Origin: Nephrocerus scutellatus
Lineage: Eukaryota; Arthropoda; Insecta; Diptera; Pipunculidae
Assembly (NCBI GenBank): GCA_947095585.1
Contig: OX352763.1
Location: 109,471,908-109,535,907 of the forward strand
Direction of reading: 5' to 3'
DNA length: 64,000 nucleotides
A program made the position numbers and the translations under genes. Shown piece by piece: positions 56,325 to 64,000 of this stretch (position 1 is its first letter; each line of letters starts with the position of its first letter). The notes below the pieces were generated by a model. That model ran no database searches. It saw only the letters and a program-made list of their open reading frames with translations, and was not told the origin of the DNA.

Positions 56325-56603
56325 ATGAAAACACTGAAAAAACTTACGAAATGTCCCCCTACTCCAACGATGGAAGAATCCTTTAAATTTAAAATTTTTG
56401 CTGTCCAAAATCAATGCCCATTATGTCCGCACTGTGGAGCATTGGAACATAAAGCAACGCACTGCAACACACCAACACAACGTTCTGATTTACTTCACCT
56501 TTCAGCCCTCTCTTGGTTGAACCCAGTGAGAACAACAGAGCAGCAACAGGAAAAATATGAAGAAGAAGAAAAAATTACAGACGGACGTGCATGCATGCAT
56601 TAA
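56325..56603 (+). CDS. 92-codon ORF with a zinc-knuckle-like motif
   Basis: Starts at an ATG in AT-rich DNA and encodes MKTLKKLTKCPPTPTMEESF, then CPLCPHCGALEHKATHC, NTPTQRSDL and an acidic end (EEEEKITDGRACMH). CPHCGALEHKATHC has exactly the C-x2-C-x4-H-x4-C spacing of a CCHC zinc knuckle, with Glu in place of the usual Gly before the His. Such motifs occur in retrotransposon gag or ORF1 proteins and in host nucleic-acid binding proteins. I see no neighbouring element domain. It could equally be a chance pattern in a short frame. Confidence 0.3.
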   Translation: MKTLKKLTKCPPTPTMEESFKFKIFAVQNQCPLCPHCGALEHKATHCNTPTQRSDLLHLSALSWLNPVRTTEQQQEKYEEEEKITDGRACMH

Positions 56604-58121
56604 AAAGTCATTTTATTTCGCACGTTGTTGCACCGTCGGTCGTTGTCGTCGTGTATCCTGTACGCGTGTTATAATGCAATCCCAGCAAAAATGGCACAAC
56701 GGACGATACTACGATGAATTTTCTTTATCCTTTCTATAGAAGACCGCGAACCTTACACCGCACTTGCAAAAATGTCGTGGAACAAGGATGTGATGTATAA
56801 TGAACTCGTTCTCAATTTAACCGTGACGTGCTGGTTACCATTATTATTATCCCAAGCGGCACTAGACACACAAACACAGGACTTAGTAACTGGCCGACCG
56901 CCGCTAACGATTTCCAGGACTTTTGTGTACAACAAGCACACCGGGAGGCGCGCGCGGTAATGTAATGTAAGTTCAACACATAACCCGGCGCGTAATTTAA
57001 ACTTTTCACCTCCCTCCCACGTTGCTGTACAGTAGAACAACAACAAAAAAAGACGCGGAGTCGAAAGTAGAGTAAAACAACGCAAAAAAAATCACCACAA
57101 AATTGTACACTTCACTGCACTGCACTAGACTGCACTGCACTCAGTAGTGACGGAAACGGAAACAAGTTTTTATTTTTTATTTTTTTCTTTCACCTTTTGC
57201 GCTTGGATTGGCGGACGAACTAAATTGCACCGCTTGTCCTAGATTGAGTTAAAGGACTTCACGAATACTTCCAGTTTGCAGAAAATGTTAGTTGTTCACA
57301 ATATTAAGGACGCTGAGACGCCGCCGCTGTTGCAGTCGTCGTCGTTGTCGGTGAATAACTCACAGAGGACTGCCCAGAAAAGTAATAACGAGTATTTATT
57401 TGTGTATTTGTGTGTGTGTGTGTGTGTGTAAGAATGTAGCACACATCAAATAACTGAACTGTAATATCGACCGCTTTTCCTTAAGGAAGAACTCAAGGGA
57501 AATACATAGAAAGTATCTTTTCTAACAGATCCACAAGATATCGCGCCGCGACACACGGGCTCGAATCAAAATCAGCAACAACAAAAAGTTGAGAAAAATC
57601 AACAACCAACAACAAAAAAAAAAAAAAAGCAACAATCTTTCTAATTAATAAATCGTACACTCCAGATACTTTACGACTTGTCAACGCGGTGCAACGCTCT
57701 TTCGTGCTATCGCCAACGGCTCACGGGGTTTGTCTAACAGGTCGTCGTCAGTCGTCAGCGAGGCCGATCAACGTCGATGGTAAATTCGAACTGAAATGAC
57801 AAAAAGCTACCTTCGCTCGTCCGCGGCGGCTCGGCTAGTAATGGTTGGAGCTTTTTCAAATTTGTTGTAGCTGTTGTTGTTGTTTCGGTTATTGTTGTGT
57901 TGTTGTTATTATTATTGTTTTGTTGTTGTTTTTGTTGCTTAGAAATATAGATATACAGAGAGCGAGAGAGAGAGAGTGAGAGAGGCGAACGGGATTTGCT
58001 TACGACCTGCGTTCTGCGTACTACCACTCTGCTCTTTCCGGTGCTATGCCCCACTGTGCTATTTTTTATTCGCAGTGCAGTCGCCGCAAACCGTTTCAGT
58101 GTTTGCTTAAAGTTTAAAGTA
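56604..58121. promoter_or_regulatory. CpG-richer, transposon-poor region: candidate host promoter/5-prime exon
   Basis: Unlike the rest of the window, this stretch has many CpG (for example TCGGTCGTTGTCGTCGTGTA at 56,637 and GCCGCCGCTGTTGCAGTCGT at 57,320) and no transposon domain. It has CAA/GTT and GA repeats of the sort common in fly 5-prime untranslated regions and promoters, a GTAAGT donor-like site at 56,966-56,971 and a TTTCAGTGT initiator-like site at 58,094. Open frames on both strands (56,772-56,960 +, 56,753-57,085 -, 57,755-58,054 -) have no recognisable domain. The direction of any transcript is not clear. Confidence 0.4.
57410..57984. repeat. microsatellite cluster (GT, A, GTT and GA runs)
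   Basis: (GT)10 at 57,410-57,429; an A run at 57,610-57,625; GTT/ATT triplets with interruptions at about 57,868-57,940; and GAGAGCGAGAGAGAGAGAGT at 57,957-57,984. The GA run is a potential binding site for the insect GAGA factor (known preference, inferred here). On the minus strand the triplet run would encode Asn/Thr-rich low-complexity residues. Confidence 0.8.
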
Positions 58122-58190
58122 ACAGCACCAGTGCTGTCGAAATGGATCCGATCGGATCCATTTGGATCCTATTCTAGGCTTTCGCCTACT
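58122..58190. other. cluster of three perfect inverted repeats
   Basis: Three hairpin-forming units in 70 bp: ACAGCAC-CA-GTGCTGT (58,121-58,136); a perfect 24-bp palindrome at 58,140-58,163 centred on GGATCCGATCGGATCC; and TAGGC-TTTC-GCCTA near 58,175-58,188. GGATCC occurs four times within 55 bp. The cluster sits between the CpG-rich region and a copy of the dispersed noncoding repeat. No function is known. Confidence 0.75.
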
Positions 58191-58289
58191 TGGATCCCCT
58201 AATATAAAATTGGCTAATCTCCACGGAATATTTTAAAAACGCTCAAGAAATTATGAATTTGCTACTTGCAAGCAATCTGACAATTTGCA

Positions 58290-58512
58290 CATTTCACAAT
58301 TTGGTCCTATTTTACCAACTTCTACACGACCTAGAGAGCTGAAATTTTGTGAGTGTCCAAAATAGCATTTTTATCTTCCGAGAAATAAATAAATAAATAA
58401 ATAGCATTTTTGAAATTCCGAGTATGACACGTGTCGCGTGCCACAAGTAGCGCGTGTGATGGACTTTTTTGAAGTCCTATTTAACTAACTCCCACACGAT
58501 CTAGATGTTAAG
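58290..58512 (-). repeat. noncoding repeat family, copy at 58.3 kb
   Basis: Reverse complement of the family at 14.9-16.0 kb. TACACGACCTAGAGAGCTGA, AATTTTGTGAGTGTCCAAAA, TAGCATTTTT are followed by a second, partial unit (TAGCATTTTTGAAATTCCGA, GTATGACACGTGTCGCGTG, CCCACACGATCTAGA). An AAAT microsatellite (about 58,384-58,404) separates the two units. Confidence 0.75.
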
Positions 58513-58514
58513 TT

Positions 58515-58925
58515 AAGTTTTAAAAATAAGGTTTTAGTTGGATTGCAAGGTCTTGATCCCAACAATTTAGTTTACAGTTTGGGCCTTTGGAATTGTTGTT
58601 CCCCAGCATAAGAACAGAGTTCGAAGACGAGTTTTTCGATGAGAAATTCCGATTAATAAGAAATCAGTCATTGGTTTACAAATCTCTATCTTTTGAAGAA
58701 AACTACCAACAAATTTTTATAAAACAATGTTTCCAAATATTCGAAAACTTATTGAAAACCTTTATCGCCTTTTCTCATACCAGCACCACTGCTGAACGAA
58801 TGTTATCTAATGTTAGGTTGATAAGGAATGAAAAGAGGAACTCTTTGATTACAGGAACTGTCAATGCTCTTTTAATTCGAAAGAGCTCATTGATAAAGAC
58901 TTCGCTGAAGAATAGCAGCCCTTGA
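58515..58925 (+). mobile_element. hAT transposase, C-terminal dimerisation domain
   Basis: The plus strand encodes LQGLDPNNLVY, then FPSIRTEFEDEFFDEKFRLI, FENLLKTFIAFSHTSTTAER and LIRNEKRNSLITGTVNALLI. The last two blocks are the hAT C-terminal dimerisation domain (SxxxERxxSxxxxIxxxxRNxLxxxxxxALL). It is open for 112 codons from 58,587 and closes with a stop soon after the domain, so this is the true protein end. The N-terminal two thirds are missing. It belongs to a different hAT family from the 31-kb relic. Confidence 0.82.
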
Positions 58926-60040
58926 AAGAATTGCTATCTAAATATAAAAAAAACATTTTAAATACTTCTCTGTACTATCGTCTTGTATTTTTAAATAATT
59001 GCTTTGACTGGTTCACTATCACTAATGCTCCTATAGATGCATCTAGAAATATTTTACACTTAAAAATACGACGGTATTATCCACATTTTTCTATAACTAA
59101 ACGTGAGCGTTTTTTTTAATTAAAACTATACAAATATACCTAAGACTGTCCTTAGTTAAGAAAACGTAGTAAAAAGCTTTAAATGTTCCTAAAGAGGCAT
59201 AAATAAATATTTCATTCTTACTGAATTATATTATTTTTTAATTTTTTTAATTTTTTCATTATTTCTATTTTTAATTTTTGTTAAAATAAATATTTTTTTA
59301 AAAAAAAAACTATTTATAAATTACATAAAAGAAAACAAACGAGTTGGTCTTTTTTGATTTTTGCTACTTTTTGATACCAAAACGTTGCAGAAATGGATCC
59401 ACTTGAAAATGTTAGACGACAGCACTGAACAGCACCACAGGTGATGGTGATGATTTGTTTTTTTGAAGGGATGATTCGCGCAACAGCGAACAGCACTCAC
59501 TCAGAGAGGAATACTTTTTTTCAACGCTCTCTCAATCAATTAAAGAGGTATTAGAGACTGATGTAGATTGAGAGGAAAGCTTTCAATATCTGGTATCACA
59601 CTTTATTATGAATTCTTTTCTAGGGGTTGAAAAGGCATTTCACTTTAATGTTTGTTCCACATATGCTAAACACTCGCTGGAAACTTCCGAAGATTAAGTG
59701 AGAAAAAGAAACACTTATTCTTCTGATTATCGAGCGTAGCATTAAGAAAAGAGAACACTTCTTCTTCTGAATATCGAGCGCATCAATTAGAAAAGGAAAC
59801 ACCTCATATTCAGGTTAGCAAGCGTAACCCAAGAAGTAACTTAACACACCGTATGGTAGCGTTGACACTATTTTGAAGTCACAGCCGCTCTATTTGACCT
59901 ACCCATTAACCCATTTAACCGAAGCTAAAGTTAATCAGGCTAATTAATAGGCATTTTCGGTGATTTGAACCAAGTGAGCAAAAACTGTTGCCACTCTAAA
60001 TAAGTAATAACTTCTCGTTGACTGCCCTTGACTATCCCCT
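58926..60040. other. unassigned AT-rich DNA
   Basis: Probably includes the flank of the hAT relic, but no terminal inverted repeat was found. A 65-codon open frame at 58,922-59,119 (+) has no motif. 59,215-59,320 is almost pure A/T. Confidence 0.5.
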
Positions 60041-60130
60041 AAACATAAATGCATATAGAAGAGAGCAAAATCAAGTAAATGGTTTCCACGTCTGCTAGCG
60101 GAAGAATATGGTCACTCAAATATGATAGCT
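60041..60130 (+). mobile_element. possible RTE-like family B scrap
   Basis: ACATAAATGCATATAGAAGA, GAGCAAAATCAAGTAAATGG, TTTCCACGTCTGCTAGC, then ATGGTCACTCAAATATGATA resembles 38,388-38,470 and 24,285-24,350 in order and spacing (INESKTK then the WWPHLSV-type region). It is short and diverged. Confidence 0.4.
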
Positions 60131-60404
60131 AGTAATATGTAACAACAAGTTGGACAAGAGACATTTTTTCATGCCTATGATGTTGTGTTCTACTATGTCT
60201 ACGCAAGTACGGCTATGTACTAATAGTTATAAACTTACTGATACTTATATGCACACATGAACCTAGGCCTTCTTTTTACTACCATGGCTGATATTAACAT
60301 TTACACTCCCTATAGCCTCTAATAAAGAAATACCACAAAAATTGCTTCACAACACTGTTTATGTAAAATTAAATAACTAATAACCAAACTAACTATCACG
60401 ATTC

Positions 60405-60975
60405 AAGCGCCACCTATCAGGTTGAAAAAAAAATAAACTTATCGAATCACCAAATTAACATATAGTGTGAACATGGCAACGATACATCCAGTGATTTAGG
60501 CGTGATGATGTCTCGATTTCAGCAACTACTACCGGACTCAAAAAAGGGAAACACATTAAGGATCACAAAATGAACATATCGTGTAATTTTAACTTCAGTA
60601 CGTCTAGGGGTTTAGGTGTGATGCTCTTGCACAGATATTCAACAATATATCCATTCCAGCGCTATCTACCGAGTATAAAAATTAACATAAACTTATTGAA
60701 GCAACAATCGAACTTCTGGTGTGAATATGGCTTCGATACGTCCAGTGCTTTAGGCGTAAAGAGGTTAGATATATAGAAGAATATTTCAACTCCAGCGCCA
60801 CCTACCGAGCTAAAAAACATTTAGAAGCACCAATAAAATATACAGTGTGAATATGGCTTTAATTTGTCTAGTGGTTTAGGCGTGATGCGATAACAACGAT
60901 ATGCACCAACACCCCAAAGCCCAAACCGCATTTTCATTAATATCTCTACTCCAACGCCACCTACCGGATTCAAAA
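60405..60975 (+). repeat. diverged tandem repeat, unit about 127 bp
   Basis: The unit reads GCGCCACCTACCGAG, an A-rich stretch, CACCAA, then ATATAGTGTGAACATGGC, ATACGTCCAGTG and TTTAGGCGTGATG. TTTAGGYGT recurs near 60,494, 60,611, 60,749 and 60,874; GC(C/T)A(C/T)CTA(C/T)C near 60,409, 60,657, 60,792 and 60,951. Four to five units vary from 117 to 159 bp. Non-coding. Confidence 0.78.
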
Positions 60976-61289
60976 AAAAACTTGAACTACAGCGATTACA
61001 TACGAACGAACATAAAATCATATTTTCATATAAAGATTATATTGTTACGAAAATGTAAATATAAATCTTTTATCGCACTGTGCATACTCGTGTATAATTA
61101 GCATTGTATTGAGTTGCATTAGAATTTAAAAAATGACCAACAACTATTGCATACAATTGGGCTCAGTAATATTGTATATAAATTATATATAACAGTGGAA
61201 CTTGTATACTAAATTGTATATACAAAGATTATATCATTATGTTATTAAAAACTTTGGAAATATTAAATTTAGTAACAATATTATATATA

Positions 61290-61710
61290 TTAACCGAATA
61301 CAACAACTTTAAAATATGCTACATCAACCTAATACAAAAACCTAAAAATATGCCAGAAAACCAACCGGGTTGATATGTGAGGATAAAAATCATATACACC
61401 AACCGAATACAAAAACTCAGAACTGTGCAAGAGATATCAACTGGATATGCACCAATCGAATAAAAAAGCCTAAAACTATACCACAAAACCAACCGGGAGA
61501 ACCGACGTTTTCATTATGTGTTATATACATATATATAAAAATCATATACACCAATCGCATACAAAAATCTTAAGCTATGCTACAAAAACCAACCGGATAT
61601 ACACGAACTGAATGCAAAAACCTTATAGTGTGCTACAAAACCCAACGGGATATACACCTGAATACAAAAGCCTATAACTGTGCTACAAAACCAACCGGAT
61701 AAACAGGCGT
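61290..61710 (+). repeat. tandem repeat, unit about 50 bp, seven units
   Basis: The unit reads ACACCAACCGAATACAAAAA, CCTAAAACTATGCTACAAAA, CCAACCGGAT. Starts near 61,293, 61,325, 61,399, 61,454, 61,553, 61,605 and 61,650, with two longer gaps holding GACGTTTTCATTATGTGTTA or GGCGTTTCCTTTATGTATTA, which are themselves similar. It follows a different tandem repeat 300 bp upstream. Confidence 0.78.
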
Positions 61711-61762
61711 TTCCTTTATGTATTATATATAGATACATATAGATACCTAGATAGATAGATAT

Positions 61763-62034
61763 ATACAGGGTGTCCCCTAATTCGTGCACAATAATTTGGG
61801 AAATGATTCTTGGGTATATTCTAAGAAAAAAATTGTTCTACAAAAAGGGTCTATCTCTAATGTTGACATCATTTTTCGGGGATTTAAGCAAAAGCTTACT
61901 TTGGTGTACCTACCCTGACCCATGTTGACGCAAATTGCTCTGTTAATACTAATGGTAGAAACTTCGTTTAGGATTTTACTTTTAGAAGAAATACTAGCCT
62001 TTGTAACTGCGGGCCTGGGCCCGTTCACTTCCAA
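61763..62034 (+). repeat. possible DNA-transposon end (CAGGGTGTCCC)
   Basis: TATACAGGGTGTCCCCTAAT at 61,762-61,781 looks like the TA-flanked terminus of a Tc1/mariner-type element (compare the CAGGGT end of the 39.3-kb element). No matching inverted end or transposase was found within 2 kb. The minus strand at 62,034-61,777 is open for 85 codons without a recognisable motif. Confidence 0.3.
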
Positions 62035-62145
62035 ATTTTTATAAAAAGTGTTGTCACCGGAGATACAGATATTTACAAAATTTGAAGAAAATCGGGCTGT
62101 GGGATGTGGTTTAAAAATTTATCGCAAGATTCCACCACCGAACAA
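62035..62145 (+). repeat. dispersed noncoding repeat, copy at 62.1 kb
   Basis: Matches the reverse complement of 46,270-46,395. TGTGGTTTAAAAATTTATCG, CAAGATTCC, CACCGAACAAACGAACGACA here corresponds to GGAATCTTGCGATAAATTTT and TTTGTTTGTTTGTC there. AAATCGGGCTGTGGGATG and ACAAAATTTGAAG correspond to CTCACAGCCCAATTTC and TTGAAATTTTGCAC. About 110 bp are shared. Confidence 0.65.
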
Positions 62146-64000
62146 ACGAACGACAGAACCATGCCGACGCGAGACCTTAAAAAAAGTGGAAAAATGAAAT
62201 TAAAGAGTTAAAGAAGAAAAATGTTAATCCACTTAAAATTTTGTACTATTTTGTTATTAAGATAAATGATTTCGTACTCGCAGTTAATGGCTTATCGACT
62301 CGCTCACATGAATTTGTTAGGTCGGTCATTTTAGAGTAAGAGTACCTTTCTTCTTGCCTCTGATAACAGTGACAGATGCTGGTAAAAAAATTACGGCGAA
62401 ATAGTTTGTTCATCTTTTTATAAATCCATCCAATTATAAATAAATAAAAAAATCAACAAATGACTTTTACTCAGATTATAAGAAGTGAAGAAACAGGCGA
62501 TACAAAAGTTTATCCAACTTTGGTTTACAATTGTTCAAGCTTTTGGATAGCTTTTTTGCACATTGTAGCAAAACCTTAAATAACAGGTGCGTTCGAGAGT
62601 GCAGACATTTACTCTTTCTCCGCAGTGATGAGAATTGCATTTAGTTGAATAACATTCTCAGCTATTTGTCAGCTTAGCAAAAAAAACTGTTAATGTCGAG
62701 TCGACTGACAAAGCTACGAGAGAAAGCGAATCAAAAATAATTTTGTTTTTAAAAATTCTCGGTTTCCTAAGTAAGAAATCGCGTTCGACTTACTAAGGAT
62801 AACCTATCCCTCCGCATCACGAACGCACGTAATTATTGCTTGGAGCTGAGAGTTATAATTGAGAGAAATGGGAGAATTGAGAGATTTATGGGTTGTGGTT
62901 AAAAAACTCCCTCCACTAAGCGAGTTATGATTCGCTCTTATTTCTTGTTTTGTATAACAGTTACAGTGTATAACAGTTTAGCAAGCAGACTGGTGGTACA
63001 ATTCTTCCTCCCGACCCTCATCAAAAGGCATCAATTACTATAGAACTCGTATTTTACTTTATGGTCTGGTCTTTGGAAGCAACGGCACTTACACCTCGCA
63101 CACTACTGTCCTACTCTGTGTGCTTAGACCCTAGGGACATGTTTGACACCTTATCAGTCAGCTAAAGCGGCACACCCTGCTGGGCGGATAGGATTTGATA
63201 TGTTAATGCATAGTAGAATAGAAATGTAATTAGACGAAAAAGTGCGAAGATGTTGAGATGGAGAAGAAGTCAAAAGTTATATTACCACAAAGGACACAAT
63301 TACTATCTTGGATTGGAAAGTTTTGTAAGATTCTCACATTCTCAAATATCTTTAAAAAACATTTAATAAACAAGGAAGGAGAAATTAAATCGAACGGACA
63401 AACACATAAGGAAACTTAAATTTCCTCATAAAGGAGGATGAGAATATACACTTCGTGCGTGGGTTTAATTGCTTGAACTTATTTCGTCAGGAAGAGTCCT
63501 TACTTTTAATTGGATTTTATCATCCAATTTCCTGTATCAATATCCAGTTTTATAATAAAATTACAATTCAATTGAATTGAATGACTCCTGTGTACGCCGC
63601 CACCTCTTCATATTCAACAAAAAGCACTGAGAAAGCAAAACATTCAACAATCAGGAAAGTTAATACAAAAATAATAAACCGAACGGGGAAAAACAACATA
63701 AACAATATAGTCGATGAATATAGTTACCTTTAAAGGTAAAAAGGAAGAAGACATGTAAACAAAAAAGAGAATATTGGTAAAGTAAATTTGAGGGAAATTT
63801 CAAAGAAATATAAAAGGCATAGGTGCACTTTTGCACAACATGCCAACATAAACAATCATTTTCTTCACGATTTCAAATTCCTGTTCTGGAGCTGCAAGTC
63901 CCACCTCGATTGAGAATAAACGGGCGACTAGTTTGTATTATTCAATTTAAGGTCAATTGTCTTAGAATTCAAATATTTCTCAATTTTGATTAAAAGTGTT
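62146..64000. other. unassigned DNA
   Basis: No transposon domain, RNA gene, exon or tandem repeat was recognised on either strand in the last 1.85 kb. Small A-rich runs only. Confidence 0.5.

Noticed and set aside
57755..58054. Asn/Thr/Gln-rich 99-codon minus-strand ORF
   Set aside because: The Asn/Thr/Gln run comes from the GTT microsatellite and the Ser/Leu/Arg run from the GA microsatellite. More likely untranslated or promoter DNA.

Overview
This window looks like insect, specifically higher-dipteran, genomic DNA that is almost entirely a graveyard of transposable elements. The evidence is AT-rich intergenic sequence with CAA/GTT and GAGA microsatellites, the absence of any intact long reading frame (the longest open stretch is about 208 codons), and dozens of interleaved, frameshifted fragments of insect non-LTR retrotransposons. 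One abundant LOA-like family ends in a CCTAA/TTAGG-type tail, and one copy of a CR1/Jockey-like element is split by a tRNA-derived SINE. From memory of such repeats I favour a tephritid fruit fly, but the window alone cannot name the species. I use private letters for families: A = LOA-like with C-terminal RNase H; B = RTE-like with a GAT-rich tail; C = a second RTE-like family; D and E = two further RNase H-bearing LOA/R1-like families; F = CR1/Jockey-like; H = another RTE-like family; J = a Jockey/CR1-like element carrying a tandem array.

Layout. 0.7-5.4 kb: pieces of B, A and C, a BEL/Pao gag-protease-RT relic, and an RTE RT scrap. 7.1-13.2 kb: E, Jockey and two successive A copies. 14.9-16.0 kb: a 68-bp satellite-like array belonging to a noncoding family found at four loci. 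16.0-24.99 kb: A copies in both orientations with B fragments. 25.15-26.7 kb: a tandem array built from the catalytic core of a reverse transcriptase. 28.6-29.8 kb: two minisatellites. 30.5-39.9 kb: E-like RT, hAT, B, F, mariner and SINE fragments, including a 590-bp internally deleted mariner with both inverted repeats and TA flanks. 41.1-49.99 kb: a C-rich duplication, B, D, Jockey, a Ty3/gypsy-like gag relic, F, one possible host exon, and the longest C copy. 51.7-55.9 kb: H, a Jockey scrap, D, A and an F tail. 56.3-58.2 kb is different: GC/CpG-richer, mostly free of recognisable transposons, with microsatellites and a hairpin cluster. It is the best candidate for a host-gene promoter or 5-prime exon. 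58.3-62.2 kb: satellite family, hAT, two more minisatellites and a further dispersed repeat. The last 1.8 kb holds nothing I recognise.

There is no operon-like cooperation here. The elements are dead or nearly so: active-site motifs are intact in some RT fragments (YADD or FADD in A, B, C, E, F and Jockey copies) and mutated in others (YKDD, YADG, YADE, YVYD), but every copy is truncated or frameshifted. The most unusual structure is the roughly 135-bp tandem array at 25.19-26.35 kb, whose unit encodes the RT palm motifs. Next are the noncoding 68-bp array family and the paired minisatellites.
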